Notes under the pieces: model-generated
Told to the model about the DNA's origin: nothing
Database searches by the model: none
What the model saw: the letters and a program-made list of their open reading frames with translations, nothing else
Position numbers and translations under genes: made by a program
Shown here: piece by piece, positions 1 to 10,619 of the stretch
How the letters are laid out: the number at the start of each line of letters is the position of its first letter
Position numbering within the stretch: position 1 is the stretch's first letter
From: Polytrichum commune
Lineage: Eukaryota > Streptophyta > Polytrichopsida > Polytrichales > Polytrichaceae
Direction of reading: 5' to 3'
NCBI GenBank assembly: GCA_950295325.1
Contig: OX485807.1
Location: 3,972,501-4,036,500, forward strand
Length of the DNA: 64,000 nucleotides

Positions 1-240
1 GTTCTTGTATGTGTCCACATAATCACATTCCATTTTCGAGGAGGAGGGCCTATAGGCCTTTCCCGAAATGCCGCCCTCTCAGGCGGCCACGTCACCTCAT
101 AATTTTAGGGTTTTTTCAAGCCTTTGAATGTTGTGATGATAAACATAGAGATACTTGTTGGTGGTTGCCTCCCACTCCCGAGCATCAAAAATCTTGTAGT
201 GACTAACCTATTTGGAAAATCGATTTCCTTAAAGTCTTGC

Positions 241-259
241 TAGGGTTTAGGGTTTAGGT
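241..259 (-). promoter_or_regulatory. Telo-box-like motif
   Basis: Two and a half tandem copies of TTTAGGG lie here (AAACCCTAA on the other strand). Telo-boxes are known in promoters and leaders of plant genes active in dividing cells. Whether this one acts on PCH2 is inference; it lies about 520 bp before the chosen start codon. Confidence 0.45.
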
Positions 260-490
260 TCACCTGCAAGAGGCATTCCTCCCCGGATTTCACATGGTTA
301 AATGAATTGACGCCCAATAGGAGTTTCCGTTTTTTTTGGTCCATTTTTTGTGTCCTTACCCATCGCTCTGTGGGTTGAGGGTTGCCTTCATGGGTGGATA
401 TGCTCATACAGAGTGGGGATTGTGGATGGATGAAAAATGTCGACGAGATCAATCATCCAGCTACAATTCGTAGGAGGATCCTCGTGTAGG

Positions 491-499
491 TTTCCCGCC
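491..499 (+). promoter_or_regulatory. E2F-type site TTTCCCGCC
   Basis: The sequence TTTCCCGCC is a perfect match to the plant E2F/DP consensus TTTSSCGC. It sits 281 bp before the PCH2 start codon, with a weaker TTTCCCGT-type copy about 35 bp downstream. E2F control would suit a cell-cycle or meiotic gene, but the role here is inferred from position only. Confidence 0.45.
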
Positions 500-779
500 A
501 AAAGGCATCTCTCTTCTCCTCTAGCTTTCCCGTCCGCCATAGCCAAATCCGCAACCTCGCTCTCTTCTCCCGTAAGATCCAAACCCGCAATGCCACCACT
601 CATGACGTTCAAGGAGAAAGTATCACTGTCTCTCTCCATGCATTATTTTCCTTTTATAAAAATAACTAGGTTTGTTTTGGTGTATGGAAACTCTAGTTTC
701 GGGATTTTTCTTCTCAGGTGTTCGCAGCAGCGATTGATTGCGGGGACAGGAGCGTATGGAGTGATCGCATGCTCGGAAA

Positions 780-3700
780 ATGGAGGGTGAACGTAGCGAG
801 GGCCTCGAGAATTCTGTCACGGAGGTGGCGAGAAGTTTTTCGCAGGCAGCAGAATCCATGCGCCAGGAATTTTCTCCGTCGTGTCTAAGCTTGAATTCCA
901 GTGGGAAAAAAGTATTGCCCGGTGCGTATCAGTTCGTTTGTATGAGAGTGGGAGAGGTGGCCAGGAATTGGCCGTAGAATCAAGTTCCACTCGGTTGAGA
1001 ATTATAGATTATATCTGGAGCATTGAAAAACTCGAGTATCTCCTTTGCGGACAATTGAGAATCTCTTTGTATCCTTGTTCGCAGTACTGAATTCCCTTAG
1101 TTTTCTTGATCTGCAAACTGGTGATGATCTGAGAAAATCTGCAAGAAGTTGAATCTGAACTTTTTGTATTGCAGAAATAGCAGTACACTGTTTTATGGTA
1201 TTTTAGTGTCACCAGCCCAATAGTGCTCTTGCCTTATTATGCTAAGTTCACCATTAGTGTAACCACATGGCACTTGGCATTAGTTTGCTCAATATTATTT
1301 TGAGGCTTATGCCTTGGTACCACAATGGTCAACAAGTTGATCATTAGTATATGCACATGCCACTTCCTCTTACATACTAAAATGTAGAATTGTCATCTCA
1401 AGTACTTCAATGTGTTGTGCTAAATGTCATATAGGAAAGTTAGCAATGTTAGTGTGGTATAAAAGATACAATGATAAACAGTATTGCTCAATAGTGTGTT
1501 CAATAGCATCACGATTTCTATATGTCAACATGACATTGTTTATCATACTATAAAAAGGTACTATGCCAGTGTACAATATACCATATACAGTGTAGTATCA
1601 TTGGTGGTTAAGGAGCTGCATTCAATTCACTTCAATCCTGCTTCACAAAACACTGAGAGAAACCAATTCAGTGCTCCTTCAGTGAAAAACTTCTTGGATT
1701 GATTGTGGCGCACAATGACTTTGATTGCATTCAGTAATTCGCGTTTGCTAAACATTAACGTGGACAACATTGTTTCTAAATTGGCCTAGTGATGGTGTTA
1801 TATTATGCAGTGGAAGTGTGTTTGAAGTCGACCAGCACTGCTCGACGTGATGTTATCCTTGTTGCTGTGGAGAGGTGCCTCCCCCAATTACTTATTACTC
1901 AAAGTAGAGTTTGCTTAAGAAGGCAAATTGGTGTTGGTTGCTAGGAATAGTCATGATGTAGAGTACAACCAAGGTGGAGCAATATACTGTGTAGTGATTT
2001 GCTTGACTTAGTCTTGAGAATTTGAATGCAGCATGCTGGAGAGACAGAGTCGAACCCTGAAGTATGCAGATGGCCCGATTGCTTTAACAGAGGAAGATGA
2101 CAAGCTTTTGTATGAGAATGTCCAATGCATTTCCATCTGTGACAGTGGTATGGGCACTTGTCTCAGCAAAGTTGAATTGATTATTCTCTCTTGATATTCT
2201 ACTTATCTATTAGGTATGCTTGTGTTCTTTGGTTAGTTGTTATTGGTTTTCATCTTCTATTGATCAGATGAAGTTTTTGTTGCAGTTGCAAGTCGATGAT
2301 GAAATATCACCAGAAGTCGGATTAAACAACGGACGTCCCCTTATTTGGTTATGATTATCAGAATTGCATGTGTATTATTTCTTGAAAGGATAAATAGGTC
2401 CCCCAATTGTGTTGACTGTGGAGTGTAGAGTAGTCAATATAATTTGGAGACGTAGTCCAATAAACATGTGTCTTTATGGTGTATGTTCTTAGATCCATAC
2501 CTAACCACACACCATTCAAATACAGGTGTCCGATAAAGAAAGTAACCGAATAACTCCTCACACCTTATATGTCAACCGGACGATTTAGTTGCTCGCCTAC
2601 AGGGCATTCGCATCAATTTCCCTGCCTCTCATCAACAATAGATCTCACTGCGTTATGGCAGGGATAGAGGCGGCCAGCGAACAAGGTCTACGGTTCTCGC
2701 AAGTGGCCTATAAGGTGTTTGTGTACCAGGTGCGCATACCGCTGTGCATTTTCTGTCAATATTTCTGACAAACACACTTTCACATGCAACTTATGTTACG
2801 ACAATCTGAACCTGAGTGCCTGAGGCAGCTCAATGAGGAGGGCCCGGGGGAGGAGATCCAGGGGGGTGACTCCATTGCAAGCTTTCAAGATTGGGTGCTG
2901 CCTGCTAAAGAGATACATGGTCTATGGGAGAGGTATGATGTGATTGTGTTTTGGATGACAGTTTTTGTGCTTTGCAGACAACGCGGGTAATGTTTGATGA
3001 ATTACATATGAACTCGTGTGTGCTCAAAAACTTGGCCGAAGCCCTTTATCACAAAAACTTGTTATATTCTTTCTTGTGCAGTTTGATTTTGGAGAAAGGC
3101 TTGAAGCAGCGGTTGCTGCAGTATGCAACGAGTGCACTCTTGTTTGCAGACAAGGGCGTCAATCCACATCTTGTTTCTTGGAATCGGTATTAACCCCTGG
3201 GGTTTAGGCCTTCCCTCAGGTTTATGTCCTGCATTATGGAGAAACGTAACACAGTCCATTCGATGCCAGAATGAAAGTCATTATTCGAGATGCTTACAAA
3301 GTTTATGTGAGGCCTTGTTCAGGGTGATATTGCTGCATGGTCCTCCTGGCTCTGGGAAGACTTCACTCTGCAAAGCACTCGCACAAAAGTTGTCCATCCG
3401 ATTCTCTCACAGGTGTACTGTCTATTTCATTGTGTTTCCTGAAACATTTTCTTGCATTTTCTTGTTTTGCGCAGATGTGGTTTGTGACTCTTTCCCCACA
3501 AAGACTATTTTCTTGATTGTTACCACACATGTCAGGTATGCGCAGACCCAGCTGGTGGAAGTAGATGCACACTCTCTCTTCAGCAAGTGGTTCTCCGAAA
3601 GTGGCAAGCTGGTGCGCTCCTGACCAATTTTCAGTTTTGGAACATGAGAGGCATGGAGGACGACTAAGTAATGAACCTCTGGATCATGTATTGCTGACGA

Positions 3701-5341
3701 CGAAACCAACTCATGTTATGTGTACAGGTCACCAAGCTGTTTCAGAAAATATATGAACTTGCAGAGGAGGGCGATACGTTGGTCTTTGTCCTCATTGGTA
3801 TCGTTCTCCTTCTATAGTTTTGCATGCAGAGGCATGTAAGAAGCTGTAATTATGGATTTGTTGAAATTAGATCTACTAGGTATTCAATGTCTTTTTCGGC
3901 ATCCTTGCAGATGTGTTCTGTAATCTTGGGGAAATTGGCACATGCTTCAATGATAAATTAGTTCTTTGTGATGGTGAATTTTAAACAGACGAGGTAGAAA
4001 GCCTGGCAGCAGCTAGGCAGGCTGCTCTGTCTGGCTCAGAACCCTCGGATTCAATCAGAGTAAGTTTGCTCTGTAATGATCTTCAGGCTGTCAAAATCAC
4101 TTCAATCCAGTTGCTGAGAGTGACTTACATATTCTGGCAACTGACGTCAGGAGAATGGCCAGACTAGAAGCAAAAAGTGGATCCTGTTTTTTATGAGTAA
4201 TGATGTTTTTTCCACCTATCCTGGATGTCTTCAATCTGTGTCTTATTTGCAAATAGTCTTATTATGTTTTAGTGATTTGTACAGGCAGTCAATGCGCTTC
4301 TGACACAGCTGGACCGGCTCAAAACATGGTCAAATGTCGTTGTACTCACCACCTCAAACATAACTGCTGCAATTGGTAAGCAGAAAATGAGTTCCATGTA
4401 AAACATCATTTAGGGATGTGTAAGTAGATTGGGATTCCTCATAAAGTATTAGGGTAGAAATGTGTAGGATAACATGGTGACAGGGTTGGTTTGGGCGTGC
4501 AGATGTTGCGTTTGTGGATCGTGCAGACATTAAAGTCTTCATAGGACCACCTACTGTGGCTGCGCGTTATGCTATCCTCCATAGTTGCATAAGTGAATTA
4601 CTCCGTGCCGATGTTATCTCCATGGTAGGTTAATAAAAACTTGTTCTCCTTGTTGAACAAACAACTTGGACCAGATAGCCCGGGTGCTTGTCAAATTGTT
4701 TGCTGGCTGTTGAATCATCTGAAAGTCTAAGATGACCATTAAACCCTTACTGCATCCTGATATTTGATGCTCTTAGATTTGTTTGGTTCTATATATCTAC
4801 AGTTTCAAGTGAATGTATAATTGATGTAAATTTATGTGGAGCAGGCAGGGACCGATGCAAGACTGTTGACATTTGACACTCTCCAGTCCCAGATAGCTGG
4901 TAACCAAGTGCATGATGCAAGTTTCAAGCTCTCAGATCTTCTGCTTACCACAGCTACTGCCTGTCAGGTCTGCCTTAGTCTTGAGGACATTATTGTCTAA
5001 TTCAATTTTGTTATGTACTAGGAGGCCAAGATGATGCTAAGTCACCAGGCCACAAAACTTCTGAATTATGTTATCATAGAGAATCACAAGTGAAGATAGT
5101 CGACTGCCATATTGTGATAACCTAGTTGTAAGATATTGCACGTTACTGCACCTATTGTCCTGCCTGTCGGTAGTACTGAAAATTGATCATGCTGCAGGGG
5201 TTGAGTGGGCGAGCACTCCGGAAGTTGCCATTCTTGGCTCATGCCCAAATGGAACCGAACAGTTCTTCTTTTGTAGCAATCTTTTTGTCAGTACTACATA
5301 GGTCTGCGCTCAATGAGATTGCTGAACGGAGTCTACTTTGA
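780..5341 (+). CDS. PCH2: Pachytene checkpoint protein 2 homolog (PCH2/TRIP13), AAA+ ATPase, about 15 exons
   Basis: PCH2/TRIP13 is an AAA+ hexamer that remodels HORMA-domain proteins (ASY1/HORMAD, MAD2) in meiotic chromosomes and the spindle checkpoint. Exons by GT/AG and phase: 780-921, 1811-1874, 2032-2147, 2293-2334 (uncertain), 2662-2729, 2829-2932, 3082-3186, 3323-3412, 3536-3611, 3728-3797, 3989-4059, 4285-4375, 4503-4624, 4845-4967, 5198-5341. They join in one frame to about 475 residues, against 432 for human TRIP13. Visible are the N-terminal [12 protein letters not shown] strand, [12 protein letters not shown], Walker A GPPGSGKT (about 220-227), Walker B LVFVLIDE (287-294), sensor 1 TTSN (338-341), VDRADI, and sensor 2 [16 protein letters not shown] (429-444). 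All ATPase residues are intact. The start gives correct phase into exon 2. The exon 4 donor is weak and abuts an R1 repeat. An AATAAA lies at 5528-5533. Confidence 0.95.
2340..2575 (+). repeat. R1 dispersed repeat inside a PCH2 intron
   Basis: About 235 bp matching copies at 10065-10310 and 14640-14870 (+) and 37885-38115 (-). Shared blocks include CGTAGTCCAAT, ACATGTGT followed by TATGGTG, and TTCTT(A/T)GATCC. It lies between the uncertain exon 4 and exon 5 (2662) of PCH2, so it is younger than the gene. No coding capacity was seen. Confidence 0.7.
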
Positions 5342-6291
5342 TTCTCAAGCACTATGATTGAACACTGTTGTCAATTACTGCTATACAGAGATACTTAAGC
5401 CTCTATTGTTCTGAACAGCGTACAGAACAATGAACAACATCTTCCTGCAGTGTTGTAGCAGATTGTACCATTCCTGCAATGTTGGACCAAATTTTTCCAT
5501 GTGAGCAGCAGCAATCACGTGTCTTTTAATAAAATCAATCTTTGTCTATTTCGTTTTACAAAGCTGACGGCCATGCACTGACAGCATGCCAACATTGACC
5601 TATGGAGCAATCTGCACCTGAATGACAAACAGAAATTCCTATTCTGGAGAAGTTAATAGGTGGAAGTTGATTTTGGTAGAATTTTTACAGCTAGAAAACT
5701 CCAATTTCCAAGAGGGAGTGGGCGGATGTAGACAGGTCACTCCTGTTTCATTCAGTAAATTATCCTGTCTAAATGGATCCTGATTGAATGGTTTATTTAG
5801 CTAAATCCACGTTGCTACGGCACACTTTAGAGAAGTAAAACTTGGTCCTCACTTGGTGAAACTTGTTTCTCCGATTTTTTTTTTTTCATAAAAAAAATAC
5901 ATTACACGTTCCCGCATGATCGAGATTGGAAGAGGTTAGTTTCAAACATGCAGTGCATTGCATCTTGCAGGGAGATTGGAAAAAGAACCTCATGGAAGCG
6001 ACACAGTAAAGTGGTCGAGAAGTTTTTTTTATCATAATTCCGAGAGGGCGTCCGTTCCTTGCACAACTCATCTTACAAAACTTCGAAGCAGCATTGGATC
6101 ATCATCATTTATGCGAAATATCGACACAGGTTTCTAAATGCAAGAGTTCCGGTGATGCATTCTTCCTTCAAACCCCAGCAGTGATGTGTGAGGTACCACG
6201 TCTCAACTAATTTCCAAGGGCTAACTAACTAACGAGCTACAGTAACTGTATTGTACAAAATGGAAATTGTCGATTCAGTCTAACACTAACA
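5342..6291. other. Tail-to-tail intergenic region between PCH2 and the HLS1-like gene
   Basis: This 950-bp stretch holds the 3' ends of two convergent genes. An AATAAA at 5528-5533 (+) is a plausible PCH2 polyadenylation signal. Poly-T and poly-A runs occur near 5877-5897. No ORF of interest and no transposon were seen. Confidence 0.5.
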
Positions 6292-8133
6292 CTAAACTTC
6301 TCGAGGATCTACAAAAAGCACAGGCTTCTCAGGCGCCTCACACCAGTCGAAGTCCTCAAAAACCGATTGCAGCGGTGCACTCTTCTTCGTCGTCGTCCTC
6401 AACGACTTGATACACCACATATCGTCGGTGGCGGACAGAACCTCCCAGTGGGGAATGCTATTGCGGGCGGGATCGGAAGGAGACACTTCCGACATGATCG
6501 CTTGACATCCATGCTTCCGAGCCAAGTTGTGCGCATGCCAACAAAGGGATTGCATCAGCTCAGGGCCTTTCTCCCCCTCCGAATGCAGGCCGAACATGAA
6601 CTGCACACCGAACGGCGCGAAGAAGTTGGGAACCGAAGCCACCTTACACCAGGGGAGCAGGAAATCTACCCAGCGGGACGCAGCCGCAAACGTGCGGCGC
6701 AACCAGGACGCCCCTTTCACCTCGCACTTGAAAAGCTCATTGCTCTTCCACACGCTCAGCATCGCCCATGACGCTCCCCTGGCCCATGACGATCCCCCAG
6801 TACCACCACCATCGCCGCCCATCACTTTGCCTCCTCTTCCCCCTTCGCAGCCCAAGCTGCTCAGTTCCTTAAGACTGTCATTTACAAACGTGGCCACCCA
6901 GGTGCCTTCGCACAGCTTGTTCCTGAGGATTGCATCGATGTCTTTGGGGAAGAACTCGGCCGTGCCCATTGTGTGCCGGTACATGGCGGTCGCCACGTCG
7001 GATGTTACCTTGGTGATCTGCACACGTGGCGAAACAGGCCGCTCGTGCACGAACACCGGATGCACCAACAGTGCGGGCGTTCGAAAATGCACGTAGTTGA
7101 GCTTCTCCGTGAACAGAGTGAGCGACGCAACGTTGCCCTTCGTGGTAGCCATATATACATACTCAGCATCTTGGTCTACGCACCAGTCCTCCATGTTCTC
7201 GGCCAGCTTCCGAGCTATGCCCATCCTCCTGCAAGCAGCAAAGCAAGGGCGAGATGAAAACACCATCATCAACATTATGCTCCGAACTCAATTGTAATGA
7301 GTACGAGGAAACAGCATAACATTGCTCAGCTCCGCCTGCCACTTACGTTACCTTAGCCAGGAGAATAATCCGGCCAAATGGGCCAGGAATATACATCTTT
7401 TGATTCTCAAAAAACGACGGCAAGGTTTGCCCCACGGAACGTGACATGTCTTTCTTTTATTTAGAATGGGTGAGAGCGCATGAGACTTTAATGATACGAA
7501 ATTCATCATCACAAATTGCGGAGACCTTCACATTATTCTGAGGTGGTCAGAAAATTGTAAACGTACCTATGGGACGGGCAAACGCGAAGGCCTAGCAGAT
7601 AGCCGACGCGGGCGTAAAGGGGAATGCGAATTGAGCCCTTCTCAGAGCGCACCACGGCGCTGTGGTGGCATACGACATCCTTCACCCCGCCTCTGATCAC
7701 GCCTACGATGCTGTTGCCCACTTCCGCGACCTGTTCGGTACACATTCAATTATTCCCAGCACTTGAGAGCTCAGAAACAGAGTATTGGCATCTAAGACGG
7801 TGCTCATGAAATAAAATCCTTGGCAATGTCAACCGAGGTCAACAAGTACGAGGATCCTCATAACAGTCTCGGGAACAGCAAATACAAGGCGGGTGGATTG
7901 CTTGACATGAAGCCGCTCACCAGCATATGGTAACGGGGCAGGTGTCGAACTCGGGCAAGTGGATCGCCCAGGTAGTCGAAGCCAAGAGAACTGGATCCAG
8001 CTGGGCCGGCCTCGCACCGCCGCTCAAGCGCTTCCACTTGGCCAATGTCAGTCTTCTCTCTGAACATGCGAATGGTTACCTGAAGCCCGAACTCGGTGTC
8101 CATCACTTGCTGATGATCGAACATGACTAGCAC
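6292..8133 (-). CDS. HLS1: HOOKLESS1-like N-acetyltransferase (GNAT family), three exons
   Basis: HLS1 proteins are plant GNAT-type acetyltransferases that link ethylene, auxin and light signals in differential growth. Exons on the minus strand are 8133-7921, 7730-7567 and 7228-6292. Splice sites are canonical and the phases fit, giving 437 residues against about 403 for Arabidopsis HLS1. Exon 1 carries the family block VEALERRCEAGPAG, LGDPLARVRHLPRY. Exons 2/3 carry LGLRVCPSHRRMGIARKL, which contains the acetyl-CoA-binding R/QxxGxG/A motif (about 126-131). Exon 3 has TAEFFPKDIDAIL, APFGVQFMFGL, LCWHAHNLARKHGC and IPHWEVLS, and it ends VDPREV like Arabidopsis VDPREF. A glycine-rich insert (about 251-277) explains most of the extra length. 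The start could be M1 or the in-frame ATG at 8103; the latter better fits family length. It converges on PCH2. Confidence 0.95.
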
Positions 8134-9029
8134 CGTTCTCCGGAATTACAAGCGCCACCACTCGCGCCAGATCCTCACATTTGCTGCTGCCGCCAACAAG
8201 CCTCGAGCTATTGAGGTTGCCGTCGTCGTCGTCGTTGTCGTCGTCGGCAGCACAATAAATAATTCAAATCCGCAACCACGATTATTTCTATCCGAACCTA
8301 GCAACGTCCCGGAGTATCATCAACGCGGCTCAAACCTTCTGGAGCACCAGCCAGCACATCTACTGCAAGCTGGACAGGATCGGAGGCCGCCATCAACAAC
8401 CCCCTCCGTCGCACACTCATCTTCCCCACCACCACTACACTAAAATCTCCCCAACTCGAATGTTCCCACAATCGCCCTGCGCTGCTCAACCTAATCAATC
8501 GGCAGCCTGATTTAGCCAAGATCTTCAAAGCAGCACCACGGTCTCAATCGACCCCTCCCGCCTTACCATCAATCTCTCTCCTGCCTGAGCCGTCACTCAC
8601 TGGACACTCACTTCACTCCTCTCAGTCCACTTTCACTACTACTACTCCCAAATCACCAACTTCTTCAACCTGAGTCTCCTCTGCGTCATCATCAGCGCCG
8701 TCATTCGGAGCCTCCACACTAATAAGTTTCAATGAAGCTTATTCGGCACACAAGTAAGTAAGTTAGCTCCCAATCGGTATGTTTATGCAATACTTAACAT
8801 ATGAGATGATGACGAGTTGACATCCTGGGTCATCACCCAGCGGCTAAATATGCTAAATAAGCAGGCTGCAGCTTTCGACAAGCGGGTCAGGGGGGCCTGG
8901 CAAGGCAGCCAGTAATCAGTAGGCGGCTAGTGCGACAGGATCCTGCGACTGGATCACGAGGGGCGGATCGATCTTCGACCCAACACCCGATCCTCCTGCT
9001 CCGAATCCTCGACGGCTCTTTTTCCCTTT
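8134..9029. other. Upstream region of the HLS1-like gene
   Basis: This is the probable promoter and leader of the HLS1-like gene on the minus strand. It includes a CGT/GTC trinucleotide run at 8220-8246 and long C/T-rich stretches (read on the plus strand) from 8390 to 8690. The 106-codon plus ORF at 8123-8443 overlaps exon 1 and looks like compositional noise. No further gene was recognised. Confidence 0.4.
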
Positions 9030-9300
9030 TTAAATCACCTCGCCCGCTTCAAAACCCCAGCAGCAAGCTTGAATTAATTCAACCACTTATCCTGCCTATC
9101 ATTTCATTTATCCCCCCCATGGCCAGCTGCAGCGGCTCTAGCCTCTAGTCTCTCCCTACCCTACATACATACCCACTTCCAATATCATCCCAACTGTAAC
9201 GCCGCCGCCACAGCGATCGATGCAGCAGCAGGTAAACAGGAGGTTGCAGGACGAGTTACATTCACCACCACCACCACCACCACCACCACCACTCCAGTAG
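9030..9300 (+). other. Candidate leader of an unknown transcript with two tiny ORFs
   Basis: A TTTTTAAAT TATA-like element (about 9026-9036) is followed by C-rich sequence, a nine-codon ORF (9119-9148) and a 27-codon ORF (9220-9300). The latter encodes MQQQVNRRLQDELHSP and a run of nine prolines from a (CAC/CCA) microsatellite. CAG|GTAAAC at 9229-9237 could be a splice donor. No downstream exon was recognised in the next 10 kb. It may be a non-coding leader or chance sequence. Confidence 0.2.
9263..9292. repeat. (CAC)n microsatellite
   Basis: About ten tandem CAC units, read as a proline run in the 27-codon ORF. Confidence 0.9.
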
Positions 9301-9585
9301 TGCGTGCCTCTCTCTCACTTTTAAGTTACCCCCAACTTTCTTTTACCATTTTCCCAAAATCTTAAGCAGCTGCTTCATCTGTTGTTTATTACTGCTGCTT
9401 TCTGACGCCGTTTTGTCAGCGGCCGATTTATAGGCCTTGCCTACGTACACTATTAGTAGGGGAGAGGTCGGGGGTTTTTTAACACCTGATTCCTGAATCT
9501 AACAGATCTGCATAAGCTTATGTGTTGATTTTTCATGACTGCTGGATGTGTTGCCTAGCTAGCTAGGCCTGGCAAATGATCATAT

Positions 9586-9787
9586 GAGGTTTGGGTAGCT
9601 AGTAGGGAGGTTCGGGAGCTACCAAGGGAGGTTGGGTGGCTACTGTGCGGTTAGACAACTTCTAAATGAGGTTCAGCAACTACTACATGAAGCTCAGCAA
9701 CTGCTAAATGAGGTGTGGCGGCTACTGTTGAATTTCGGCAACTACTTGCTAGGTTGGGTAGCTACTTGTGAGGTTCGGTCATTTGTC
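9586..9787 (+). repeat. Degenerate 21-bp minisatellite, about ten units
   Basis: Units resemble GAGGTTCGGCAACTACTAAAT, with drift in most positions and an occasional one-base length change. One frame (9632-9832) reads as leucine-rich heptads such as QLLNEVQQLLHEAQQLLNEV, because the unit is seven codons long. There is no plausible gene context, so I treat it as a non-coding tandem repeat. Confidence 0.75.
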
Positions 9788-10064
9788 TCTTATGTGTCTT
9801 CTGTATATATTTTCTTGGTAGCCAATTGGTGAATTGTTTCATCAGATAGGCAATTGCAAAATCACAAGATTGGCAATTCAAGTTTAGAATTAGAGTTGAG
9901 ACGTAAAAAGTACAAGAGTTCAAAAGTAAGCGTGTGGGTGTTTTTCGATGAGCTTTTCATGTTCTCTATACTTCTACCGATCATATCTACACAATGGAAC
10001 TTGTGTTACATTGACAAATCTATGTTGAAGCATCCACACAAATTGGATGGAAAATTGGACTTCC

Positions 10065-10310
10065 TTTGATTTAGTTATGGTTATCGGGAGTGCATATTTG
10101 TTGATTCCTTAGCTAAATAAATAAGTCTTCCCATTCTACATTCACTATTGAATAGTTAATAAAATCTGAAGACGTAGTCCAATCTCTTTTAAACATGTGT
10201 TTTTATGGTGTTTGTTCTTTGATCCTCACCGAACCACGCCAATCAAATACATTAGGTCTCCGATTTAGAAAAGTAGCCAAATAAGACCCACATACCTTAT
10301 TTTCTTTTTA
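10065..10310 (+). repeat. R1 dispersed repeat, copy 2
   Basis: Same family as 2340-2575. It shares the GACGTAGTCCAATCTC and TTTAAACATGTG blocks and the trailing AAGACCCACATACCTTA. It is AT-rich and non-coding. Confidence 0.7.
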
Positions 10311-10401
10311 GGTGATCATGTAGACCTTGTCAATTGCATTTATTGTTGAACCTAGAATGATTTTTATGTTTTGAGCGCATAATTTAATCTCATTGTAACA
10401 A

Positions 10402-10579
10402 TGCCTTTTTGGTGTACGATTTTAGCCACAAGGTCCTCATTATATGTATGCCACTAAAATATAGAGTATGCAGTCATCATTATGGTCATTCAAATATAGA
10501 GAATGTGATTCTATGGCTCATCTATTTTAGTGGTATGTGGCCAAGCATGTTACAGTTTCAAATGTACACCAAAAAGGCA
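10402..10579. repeat. Palindromic element with 16-bp perfect terminal arms
   Basis: TGCCTTTTTGGTGTAC at 10402-10417 is the exact reverse complement of 10564-10579. Inner blocks also pair imperfectly (TGCCACTAAAATA near 10450 against TATTTTAGTGGTA near 10524). The whole 178 bp can fold into a hairpin, the form expected of a MITE-like or fold-back element. No target duplication is obvious. Confidence 0.7.
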
Positions 10580-10619
10580 CATGTTAAAACAAGATTGGCA
10601 TATGTGCTCAACTTATGTT

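Larger units (their letters stand above)
1..779 (+). promoter_or_regulatory. 5' flank and probable leader of the PCH2 gene
   Basis: No coding region is convincing here. Short open frames exist on both strands (for example 437-790 + and 639-388 -), but neither resembles a known protein. The stretch holds a repeated TTTAGGG-type motif (241-259) and an E2F-type site (491-499). It ends at the ATG chosen for PCH2. Its GC content is higher than that of the desert further right, as expected for a plant promoter and 5' leader. The transcription start cannot be placed from sequence alone. Confidence 0.5.

Noticed and set aside
388-639. Minus 83-codon ORF upstream of PCH2
   Set aside because: No family resemblance, and it overlaps a plus ORF of equal quality; more likely composition.
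3123-3623. 166-codon continuous plus ORF
   Set aside because: It merely reads through introns of PCH2; family alignment and splice signals require separate exons 7-9.
6367-7297. Plus-strand ORFs of 66-189 codons
   Set aside because: They lie antisense to exon 3 of the HLS1-like gene, whose minus-strand reading matches a known family from end to end.
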